Source: Tricholomella constricta
Lineage: Eukaryota > Basidiomycota > Agaricomycetes > Agaricales > Lyophyllaceae
Reading direction: 5' to 3'
Assembly (NCBI GenBank): GCA_013368375.1
Contig: JAACJP010000023.1
Coordinates: forward strand, 434,001 to 498,000
DNA length: 64,000 bases
Numbering within the stretch: the stretch's first letter is position 1; each line of letters opens with the position of its first letter. Shown piece after piece: positions 30,374 through 41,226 of this stretch. The position numbers and the translations under genes were made by a program. The notes below the pieces were generated by a model. It made no database searches. It was given only the letters and a program-made list of their open reading frames with translations, and was not told where the DNA came from.

Positions 30374-32420
30374 GAGCGCAGTCGGATTTGGCACAGGAGG
30401 AGGGACCGTTCCATCCGAAGCAGAAGAGACGACCGGTAGGACCGGTCCAACGGCCGTCGGCGCCTTTGACGAGGTATTTCGCAGGGCCGGGGCACTTGGA
30501 GAAACGATGCTCGCTGCTGCCGCAGCGCATGCAGCGAATGGAGCGAGAGTCGCGATCTCCACCGGCGCGAGAGCGGGGCCAGCCGGAGTCGGGTTTACGG
30601 GAGGAGCTGCCGGAGGAGGAAGGGTCACTAACGCGGGAGTCGCGAAAAAATCTTGGAGCGGAGGAGGCAGCAGGGGGAGGAGCGGCCAAGGAGTTCATTG
30701 TGCGGGAGACGCGCGCACGGTCGTAGGTTTGATAGACGGACTCGTGAAATTGGTCCACCGAGAACATGGGACGGCCGGAATGGAGACGCGACAGAAATTG
30801 GCGACGAATAAAGATATCATACTCCACGTACGTAAGGAAGTTGCTCTCGAAGTCCGGGCGGCGGAGGATGATACGGTAGTGCCCTTTGAAGGCGGAGGCA
30901 ATGCGGCGAGCGCCGACGCCGCCTGGACGGTGGTCGGTTGGGCAGTGATAATGGTACTTAATTGCATCAACGAAGTTACGGGTGGCTTGCATCCATCCCA
31001 GTATGGGAATCTTGAGCTCCCGGGAGCAGTCCAGAGCAGAGCTACGAAGCTGGAGCCGACCCCCGGCGTTGAGGGCAATGGAGGCGTCGTCCTGACGCTG
31101 AGGGGCAAAGGAAGCGGAGCGACACGCTTCGTTGGTAAGCGCGTCGAGAGGGATGTACTCCTGCCAACCGCCGCGGAGGATGCGAACGACGCGATCGGGG
31201 GTGACAATTTCATTGGCATTGAGCTCGGCCGTGAAATCATTTGCATTACCGTGCTCGCCGTAAGGGTCGCCATCGGAAAGGGACGAGTCGACGGAGAAAG
31301 GGTCTGGAAGGGTGGGAGGTGACGCAGGGTAACGGTGGGAATGAGGGTGAGAGCGATCGCGCGGATATGCGTGAGGAGGATAAGGCGCGGAAGCCTGGCC
31401 CCGAGATGAGCGATGAAGATGCTGGGAGTGCGAAGCACGCTGACGATCGGCGGCGGAGTGGGAGCACCAGGGCGCGTGATCGTCCCCATGGCAGTGCGGG
31501 ACGTGAGTATGACCGCCGGGAGAACCGTTGGAGTTGCGGTGTAAGGGTGCGGATGGAGTCCTCACCGCAGGATCCGAGGAGGGATCAAGTCTCAGGGGAT
31601 CCTGACCAGCACGAGCTGCGCGTAGAAGATCCTCGCCGTAAGCGCGAAGGACAGCAGCCAGTTCGTCTTCAGTGAACAGGCGCCCGCTAGGGGGGGGGGA
31701 GGCAGTAGAGGCAGGGGAGGCCTCGGCGCGAGGTCCAGGGGATGGAAGACCCGAGAAGTGGACGGAAGGGCGCGAAGGCGCTGCAGGCGCGGCAGGTTGC
31801 GTCATGGGCCGGGCGGAGGCGATGATCTTGTCAATGAAATCTGGTCCGAGATCCGCGGAATGAGCACGCCCTTTGGCTTTGGCGCGGGCTGAGAGGCGAG
31901 CAGGGGAAGCAGGAAGTGAGGTAACGGGAGAATCTAGGACGAAGGTCGGTATGGGCAGGCTGGAGGGGATGGGGGGGTGAAGGACATCGAGGACGGCAGC
32001 CTGAGCGGCCTGGACTTGGGTCGCGGGGAACGAAGACAAAGATGGAGCCGTGGAGGGGCCGCTGGTGCCGGAAGGAGGCGCTGAGTGGAGAGGGATGGGT
32101 GAAGGACCCGAAAAGGAAGTGCGATTACTGGATTCGGAAGAAAGCGTAGAGGTGGAGGGATCGCGGAAGACTCGATCGACAGCGGAGGGTGACGTGGCAG
32201 AGAGAGTTTGGGGGTCCCCAGAGAGTGAGAGGGTAGCCGAGGGATGAGATTGGGAAGAAGGCTCCAGCATGTGCGGCCGAGGAGGAGGATGGGGAGGAGC
32301 CTGCGAGGACGCGGCTAGGTCCTCTTCTGTAATGGCGGATAGGGAGGAGGTGTCCTTGGCTGGAGGCGATGGAGCGCGAGATGTAGAGCGAGAGCCTTTG
32401 CGTTTCGGCGGAGGGGCCAT
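30312..32420 (-). CDS. Gag-like protein of the Ngaro-like element
   Basis: Structural RNA-binding ORF, 702 residues, ATG at 32420 (MAPPPKRKGSRSTSRAPSPP). The N-terminal 350 residues are Ser/Pro-rich and low-complexity. A capsid-like region follows (VRILRGGWQEYIPLDALTNE; ATRNFVDAIKYHYHC; ILRRPDFESNFLTYVEYDIF). Near the C-terminus is a CCHC zinc knuckle (CMRCGSSEHRFSKC) and then a Cys/His cluster (CFGWNGPSSCAKSDCAHVHS; CSLCGAAIHGAQQC), common in basidiomycete retroelement Gag proteins. A run of ten C (minus strand) at 31690-31699 lies inside the coding frame. The stop at 30312-30314 falls 23 to 61 nt downstream of two RT-frame ATGs. Confidence 0.88.
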   Translation of the reverse strand: MAPPPKRKGSRSTSRAPSPPAKDTSSLSAITEEDLAASSQAPPHPPPRPHMLEPSSQSHPSATLSLSGDPQTLSATSPSAVDRVFRDPSTSTLSSESSNRTSFSGPSPIPLHSAPPSGTSGPSTAPSLSSFPATQVQAAQAAVLDVLHPPIPSSLPIPTFVLDSPVTSLPASPARLSARAKAKGRAHSADLGPDFIDKIIASARPMTQPAAPAAPSRPSVHFSGLPSPGPRAEASPASTASPPPSGRLFTEDELAAVLRAYGEDLLRAARAGQDPLRLDPSSDPAVRTPSAPLHRNSNGSPGGHTHVPHCHGDDHAPWCSHSAADRQRASHSQHLHRSSRGQASAPYPPHAYPRDRSHPHSHRYPASPPTLPDPFSVDSSLSDGDPYGEHGNANDFTAELNANEIVTPDRVVRILRGGWQEYIPLDALTNEACRSASFAPQRQDDASIALNAGGRLQLRSSALDCSRELKIPILGWMQATRNFVDAIKYHYHCPTDHRPGGVGARRIASAFKGHYRIILRRPDFESNFLTYVEYDIFIRRQFLSRLHSGRPMFSVDQFHESVYQTYDRARVSRTMNSLAAPPPAASSAPRFFRDSRVSDPSSSGSSSRKPDSGWPRSRAGGDRDSRSIRCMRCGSSEHRFSKCPGPAKYLVKGADGRWTGPTGRLFCFGWNGPSSCAKSDCAHVHSCSLCGAAIHGAQQCAL

Positions 32421-32701
32421 GGAGAATGGAAGGAGTGCCGACGAGATGCTACGAGACTGGGGAGTCGCTGGAAGGCGAGGAGGAGAGTAGCGAGGAACTC
32501 GGCGTGCGAAGAGACGCGAGATGGAAAGGATAGACGTGAAGGAGAGCGTCCAGATTCGAATTCAGAAGTACAGGTAGGAGTACGCGAAGATGGAGGTAAG
32601 GAAGTAAGAGGCGTCCAGGTCATGTGCCCGCGTGTCACGAAACGTGTCCTTCCTCATCCCGTGCCTCCTTTCGGAGGACTTTCAATTGCTGCCCTGCAGT
32701 C

Positions 32702-33703
32702 ATGCAACCTCAAACGCCCAAACGCCCAAAGAAAGTTATTCCTTTGGTGGTTCAGTCGCCTTACTTTTCTCGCCTTGACGTTAGTTTATTACCCGCGTTT
32801 GCAATACACCCTGAAAGCACCGATTTCGACGAGGATTTCAATCTCAACGGATCCGACGACACCGCCTCAGACCTGGACTTTCATGACGATCCGCTCTTCT
32901 GCTACTTTTATCGTGCTTTCCTCGAGCTATATCGTCAGTTGGCTGTGCTGAAGCCTGTCCTTATTCAAGGTGAAGATTCTTGATATCAAAAACGCCACCC
33001 ACAATTGAATCGCCAAAGAGCGCCTCGCCGACGATCCATGGAAATTACTTGTTGCAGTGACACTGCTCAACAAAACTGCCGGGCGGTTAGCTATACCCGT
33101 CTTTTGGGAGATTATGGGTCAATGGCCCACCCCTTGGGCTCTATCTCAAGGTGCGCAGACGACGCCACATATATAGTTTGGACCGCATGGTTGATCAGAA
33201 TGCATAGCGGACGTGGCTGAGCTAACGACTAAATTACAGTCTCTTGGCACCCAGAATATTCGCTCAAATCGCCTCATTAGTTTATCCAAAACCTATCTCC
33301 AAGACCCTCCTCGCATACCTGACCTTCGACCATCGACTCCCAGGACTTTGTCCCATTCAAGACCTTCTTCCCCGCCCAAGCGGGAAAGGTATCCCCCGAC
33401 TCCCATCTCTCATCTACCAGGTACGGGACAGTATGCACTCGACTCGTACCGCATTTTCTGTACCGTTGCACACACTTCATCATCAGAGGAATGGAAAGCA
33501 GTTTTCCCAACAGACAAAGAGCTCATTCGATACCTGGTAAGCATGTCTTGGAAGAATTTTATGTGATACATGCAATAACGATGAACAAGAGGTGGAAGTG
33601 GGCTTTTGTGGAGCGCAAGGAATGGGTTTCTGGGGTCGGTGTAGTTCGCCCAGCAACACTAGCTTATCTCAAAAGCCTAATATCGAACCTGCGGCAACCG
33701 TGA
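32702..33703 (+). CDS. MBD4-like DNA glycosylase (HhH-GPD, thymine/uracil mismatch repair)
   Basis: Base-excision-repair glycosylase related to the catalytic domain of MBD4, which removes T or U opposite G at deaminated CpG. ATG at 32702 (MQPQTPKRPKKVIPLVVQSP). Exons join as KPVLIQ, then ERLADDPWKLLVAVTLLNKT, AGRLAIPVFWEIMGQWP, WALSQADVAELTTKLQSLGT and NIRSNRLISLSKTYLQDPP. The hairpin and catalytic block is HLPGTGQYALDSYRIFC, with the Asp in the position of the MBD4 catalytic Asp. The end is DKELIRYL, then after an intron RWKWAFVERKEW. No methyl-CpG-binding domain is present. A 40-residue Ser/Pro-rich insertion lies between TYLQDPP and PISHLPG. The retroelement ends 17 bp before the ATG, so the native promoter is displaced. 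Family assignment is strong; substrate preference is inferred. Confidence 0.9.
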
Positions 33704-33858
33704 CTGGTGCAAGTTAACCAAAGAAGCAATAATTTTGCCATAAAATCTTGATGGTCCACCTCAGTAATCCAATTACATATGTAAATCGAGCTCCATCCAT
33801 GGTCGGTCATGAGAATCTGGTATCTGTCGAAAGGGCTGCACCAACGCAGCAACGGAAC

Positions 33859-36116
33859 CTATAATTTGGGACGTAGTAGTGGTTGCCAGTCCACACGCTC
33901 CACCTGATGAGGAGTGTTGGTTGGTAGAGCTCTGCAGAGAGGAATACGGACTTACCATCTCCGGTATCAAGTCTTGCAATGAAGCTGCACCCAACAACCT
34001 CATCGCCGTGAGGATTTCGCGTTCTAGTATCTGAACAATCTTCACGACACCCGGAACGCCGTAGGCCTGCCATGAACAGCATCAGAGCAAGTCATCAATA
34101 AAGCAGTGAAACTTACACTCTGGGCGTAAAGGAAAGGACGACCCAAACCAACTGCTTTGGCACCCAGGCAAAGGGCTTTAACCACATCTAAATCGTGGAG
34201 TGATCAGTTTTCGCTTGCTGTGGAGTAGACCAAGCAGTGTGTACCCGTTCCCCGCTCGATACCGCCTAAACAACTTGATCAGTAGGAATTTATGGCTGTG
34301 CGATAAATTAAGCGCACCGTCGATATAGACTTGACGGATTCATTAGCGGACTTCGAACCGAAAAGTAGTCAGGCATACCTTCCAACTTATCGAAGATATC
34401 TGGTCTTTGTCGACGAAGTCTGTAAAGAACCTCAAGCGGAGGGAACGAGCTGCGAGGGATGATGAGCCAAACGCTCCGAAATTACCTATGAGACCTTACT
34501 AGTCCAGCTGCCTACCTATTAGTGAATTAATTAAACAGCGCTACTAACGAATGCGCCGGTACATACCACCATGATTCGAAATGAGTATTCCTTCTACACC
34601 AGCTTCCGCTGCAAGTACCGCATCCTGCGGCGACATCCAGCTTCGGATAAATTCTTGGAAAAGGGTGGGCTTACCTCCACAGTTTGAACACCTAACAAAG
34701 CTTATCAGTTTCCAGGATACGACGGTCACAAGAGTAACCACCTTTGATAACAATTGGGAGTTTGGTTATTCTCCGCAACCAAGGGATCGTCTACAGAGTG
34801 GCCCTCAGAAATATGCGAGCACAAACTATCGCGTGAATCCATACCTTTTCCCAGGTCATATCTCGGTCATCGCTCGCAACTAGGGCTCCTGCTATGCCGA
34901 GTCCAACATCGCTATCTTCGACTGCGCCGTCTACGGCATCCACATGGAACGCAGTTCTGCCCGACTCGATGTCATCGAGGGCCCAAGGACTCCGTATATC
35001 TTTTTCTCTGTTCCCGGCAACAATGGCATCAACGGTCAACCAGATGGACTTGTACCCAAGCTTCTCCACATCCCTGACACGTTTCTCGGCAACATCATCA
35101 TTGGTGTTTTTATATAGCTGGAAGAAGATTGGCTGCGAAGGACTCGCAGCAGCCATGATCTCTTCATAAGACAAGGATGCATTGGAGGAAACCATTTGGA
35201 TAATGTTGGCCTGAGCGGCACCTTTGGTGAGGTTGGCTTCACCTAAAGAACAGTACAATGTCAATATGTCTATTGGCGTTGGCGAGTGAGACTCACCTTG
35301 CGGATGTCCGAGCTTCGCAAGGGCAGCTCCGCTGATGAACACTGGGATGGATGACTTGAAACCAAGAATAGTGGAAGAAGGATCACACCGCGAGACTGGC
35401 CGCATCACGCGTGGATGGAAAAAGAATCTGGTAAATGCGCGAGCATTTTCCTGGTACGCTAAGCACGGTCGTCAGTGCCTCAGCGAAAGGACCCCGAATG
35501 GGCGTACAACGCACTCATCTGATCGTCCGAAGAAGATGAATAGTACGCCAATGCCTTGTGTGACAGCACTTGCCTCGCAACGGCCTACGCGGTATATTTA
35601 AGAACTGCCGCTAAGATAAAGACGATGAAAGGTTCCACTTCACCTCCATGTCGGCCAGGCTGAGTATGCGGCGTAAAGGTGGCCTCTGCTTCAGTGCATC
35701 CTCAACCCTCAGCTCATCTTTGGTTTTTTTCCTATTTTGTTGAGCCTGCGCAACGAGACTTGTAGCATCAGAGTCAAGAGGTCCGAGATGTTTGGACGCG
35801 GGCAGGTTCTTGTCCAGAGCGTCCAGGGGGTGTATCGGTTCGTACGCACGGGTTGCATCACGTCCCGCATACTTCAAGATAATACCGGAGCCACCTGGAT
35901 GTTCCTGTATCGAAGGAATGGGTAAGGACCCACTACCATCCACGTAGGAAGAGAACGGACATTCAGAAACTCTGTGACATCGTATACCTGGTTCTTGATA
36001 ATAACCCAGCAAGATCTAGCCAAGCAATATTAATTGACAGTGTCAGCAGGCACAGGTTTCAAGACATACTCCGCAGAGTTATGCTTTCCGACTTGTTCGA
36101 GGGTCCAGGAAGACAT
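33859..36116 (-). CDS. CYB2: L-lactate dehydrogenase (cytochrome), flavocytochrome b2
   Basis: Oxidises L-lactate to pyruvate and passes electrons to cytochrome c, usually in the mitochondrial intermembrane space. ATG at 36116 (MSSWTLEQVGKHNSAE). The cytochrome b5 domain is read across introns: CWVIIKNQVYDVTEFL, then EHPGGSGIILKYAGRDATRA (heme His in HPGG) and YEPIHPLDALDKNLP (second heme His). A linker leads to the FMN domain: KLGHPQGEANLTKGAAQANI, FFQLYKNTNDD (Tyr), IWLTVDAIVAGNREKDIRSP (Asp), EGILISNHGG (catalytic His), EVLYRLRRQRPDIFDKLEVY, GTDVVKALCLGAKAVGLGRP and ILEREILTAMRLLGA. The last intron splices to VERVDWQPLLRPKL at 33859. About ten introns. No clear mitochondrial presequence is visible at this start, so an unrecognised upstream exon or a cytosolic form is possible. 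Confidence 0.93.
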
Positions 36117-36427
36117 TGGTGGGAGAAGAGCCTGCGAAACGCAAGGCATTGGAAGAGGCGGAGGAAAGGAACATCGGACCGAAAACCTGAGGGGAACACG
36201 GGCCGGTGATCACAAGCGTCAATGGTGCAAATGAAATTGACGTTCTAAGCCGAATAGACCGGAGATATACATATAGCACTAGTACATTGTCTGAAAGGAT
36301 TGGATCGTGGACTGCGATGGGATAAGCAACGGAGGATCAGGTCACGTGGTGTCGCGTTGTTTGCTGTTGTTATACTTGAACCACGCATGGCTCATTCCTC
36401 AACTTGTCCAAACCCAACTCAGCAGTC
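36117..36427. promoter_or_regulatory. Divergent promoter CYB2 / SAP protein with E-box
   Basis: 311 bp. It contains GGTCACGTGG with the core CACGTG at 36343-36348, a bHLH (Cbf1/USF-type) site, 85 bp from the plus-strand start. Function inferred from the motif. Confidence 0.45.
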
Positions 36428-38722
36428 ATGGCCCCGCTGCCATCCAGGAAGTCTCTCGAGTCCATGAAGCGCGCAGACCTCCAGAAACTATGCAAAGTGC
36501 GTAATCTGCTTCTTAAATCCGGCTCATCTTCATCTGTGACCAGGATTATGGTGTAAAAGCGAACCTCAAGTCTGAAGCTTTGATTGACCTGTTGTTGGAT
36601 ACAATGTTCGTAAATCTCCTATTGATGTGCCAATGCATCACCCAATACCATTACATAGTAAACCTGCGGCCGCACACGCGCCTGCGCGCCGATCAGTTTC
36701 AACGAGGCACTCAAGTCGGGCAGGCCCTAGCCGCGTTAGTTCCATTGTCATACACAACACAGATGACGACGAGGAAGAGGAAGGAGAAGAATCAGCAGAA
36801 GATAAACACTCTACCGATGGGCGCGAATCTGATATCCAATCCAGCTTGCAGCCTGAACTGACTCCGCCTGCAACGCGGACGAGAAAAGGCAAGGAGCAGA
36901 CGAGGTTGGGCGTCGGAAGGCCAGTAGCTGCAGGGGGCTCTGGGCCTAGAGCGGTCACAAAATCGCTTAGCGTTTCGAAGAAGAGAAGCAAGGGCAGCAG
37001 AAGCATGAAGCCGACCGAGGCGACAATAGTCGAGGAAGGTGAGCAATTGGCCTGACACTGTACCATGAACAGCTTCTCATTGTCCCACAAAAGTAGAATC
37101 AGAAACCAACGAACCTCCACAAGGTTCGTTGTCGTCAGATAGATCCAAATTGCGCATCATGCTAACTACCATGCAGACAATCCTCTCGATGCAATCCCAC
37201 AAGTCCAGCATGACTCAACCAAAAGTATAACACCCGAAGACTCCATTGAATCTCTTGCATCTATTGACAAACGTGTCGCCGACGCTGTGAGGCATTCATC
37301 GCAACTTGATCTTCCTCAAAGCAGCTAACAGTTATACTTTTAGCTACGACCATTACATGAACAAATGAAATCGATGAAATCCGAATTAGAACTGATGCAG
37401 GCTCTAAAAGTCGAACTGAAGGAGTTGAAGGCGCAGGTTGGCGGGATGGGAAGCCTAAGGGAAAAGGTCGAGACTTTGACAGCTACGGTCCGGGACCTTC
37501 GCAAGGAGGCAGACGAGTCCGCTTCTCTGCGCGTCGAACTCAAACAGTATAAAGAGACTTTAGTCAAACAGGCAACGCCTTCGACGCCCAAATCACAGAC
37601 CAATGCACTCAAAAAGCGCGCTGGACCAAGGTGTGCACCAAGGGTAAATTTTAAACAATGGAGACTGACTTTCTTTAATTTAGTGGCTTCGGTTTTCCCC
37701 CATCATTGCTTCGCCAACAGTCGAGCAGTTCTGTGACGCCTGGCCCCTCAACGTCTGCGCCTAACCATTCTACTCGTCCCCACCCTGGCATCGCTCCATC
37801 TATGCTTGGGAAGCGACACCGCGATCTTACAACAAGTGATATCGAAGAAGACAACCAGGACGATGAAATGCCTGTCGACGACCCTGCGAAAGCGGAAACA
37901 AAGCTGGCCAGAAAGCGCGCGAAATTTTTTCAAGAGGATGAGGGTTCAGCAACGGAACAGGATACTTCGAGTGCGGGTGGCTCACAAGAAGCGATTGCTG
38001 AGGAGCAGCAGGAAGAAGACTCTGAATCTGCTCTTGCCCTCCGTGTCCCAAGTTTTACCGTTTTCAGTGGCCTAGATGAGCTGCCGACAGACTTTATAGA
38101 TCCGCCACCGCCAACAGAACGCCTTCCCGACTTCTTTACTCCCCCCTCTCCTCCTGTAGGCTCAGAAGCACCCGACGTTCCGCGACAAGGGCGAGCAACA
38201 ACGAGCACCGCAAATGCGGCGGAAAATCAACAACCGTTTGCCTTTTCCTTTCAACCCATCACATCAACGCCTGCACATGGCATGTTCTTGCCAAGCTTTC
38301 CCTATCCCGAACCTCCGCAATCACCATCCCCAGCCGGAACGAACCCTACAGCGTTCTTGAATCAGAATCAACTCGGCCGCTCTGATGTCTTTCAATCCTT
38401 CGGGTTTCCTCCTCCGGGGCGACCGCCGCGTACAACCGGGCTTCGTAACACCAGCGGGTTAGCTGGCGGGTTCATTGATCCTGCCGCGTTAAGTCGCCTT
38501 CCGTCTGATCCAGTAATTGGTGCTGGACAATCTAGCAGCGAGACAGCCACGCGGACGACGGATTCTGGTTCAAGCACAGGAATGGGAGCTGCTTCGGAAA
38601 CACCTCAACTAAAGCGTACGATGTATGGGACTGAACTGGAAGGCGACACGCGCTTTGGCGACTTTGGCGTGGAGGGCGTTGGAAATACCAAGGGAGGCTT
38701 TTGGGCGGGAGGACGATATTGA
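36428..38722 (+). CDS. SAP-motif, coiled-coil protein of unknown function
   Basis: Probably nuclear and DNA-binding. ATG at 36428. The first exon joins in frame to the second to give SLESMKRADLQKLCKDYGVK and then ANLKSEALIDLLLDTM, a clear SAP/HeH helix-extension-helix motif at residues 9-45. Next comes an acidic stretch (DDDEEEEGEESAED) and a basic one (KSLSVSKKRSKGSRSMK). After short introns there is a long coiled coil (LHEQMKSMKSELELMQALKV; LREKVETLTATVRDLRKEAD; SASLRVELKQYKETLVKQ). The last exon (from about 37684) is a disordered Ser/Pro/Gly tail with an acidic KRARKFF-like patch (KLARKRAKFFQEDEGS) and the end GNTKGGFWAGGRY. No named orthologue recognised; chromatin attachment is inferred from SAP. 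Confidence 0.7.
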
Positions 38723-39067
38723 CTATAGTTCGCAGCAAGACTGCAGGATTATTTGCATCAGGTGGTGTTGCACAAAATGGCTGATACGCGTGAAGTGAAT
38801 GAATTGGACTTTTTTTTGTATTCACTTTTGTACGTATGATAATGTATAGCACACGTCTCGGTGCTGGTTGTAGGAGTTGGGGAAAAAGCTTGTCACTTAA
38901 GCAGTCCGGGCGCTCCCTCAATAATGCGTTTTGCAATATAGCAGTTACAATTTTACTTGATTCAACAACGGATGAATACAAGTAAGGATGGTGGATGTTA
39001 AACGCAACATGTCTGTCTAAGCTGAGGCCAATAAATACCCAAGAACGTTCGTTACAAGTCATGATCA
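38723..39067. other. Convergent 3' intergenic region
   Basis: 345 bp between the stops of the SAP gene and the MAP kinase gene. It has a T-rich tract near 38810-38830. Open frames across it on the minus strand run into the kinase 3' end and have no independent support. Confidence 0.4.

Positions 39068-41226
<2,159 letters not shown>

Larger units (their letters stand above)
26688..32684 (-). mobile_element. Complete tyrosine-recombinase retrotransposon, Ngaro/PAT-like (DIRS order)
   Basis: About 6.0 kb, coding on the minus strand. In element orientation the order is A1 (32684-32515), gag, RT-RNase H, tyrosine recombinase, B1 (27251-27105), A2 (27106-26937), a 102-bp unique spacer, and B2 (26834-26688). 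A1/A2 and B1/B2 each look identical by eye, and B1 and A2 overlap by a CA dinucleotide. These split direct repeats plus a tyrosine recombinase in place of a DDE integrase define the PAT/Ngaro side of the DIRS order. No methyltransferase domain was seen after the RNase H, which favours Ngaro. No target-site duplication is present, as expected. All three ORFs are open, so the copy is probably young. Base composition is richer in G+C than the flanking genes. Confidence 0.9.

Noticed and set aside
30207..31322. Long plus-strand open frame of 371 codons inside the retroelement
   Set aside because: It is antisense to gag and RT, is rich in Gly/Ala/Arg, has no domain character, and is explained by the GC-rich codon use of gag.
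32624..32701. In-frame extension of the MBD4-like protein into the retroelement repeat
   Set aside because: The frame is open upstream but the apparent start at 32624 is GTG, not ATG. No in-frame ATG exists before 32702, so a fusion protein is not supported.
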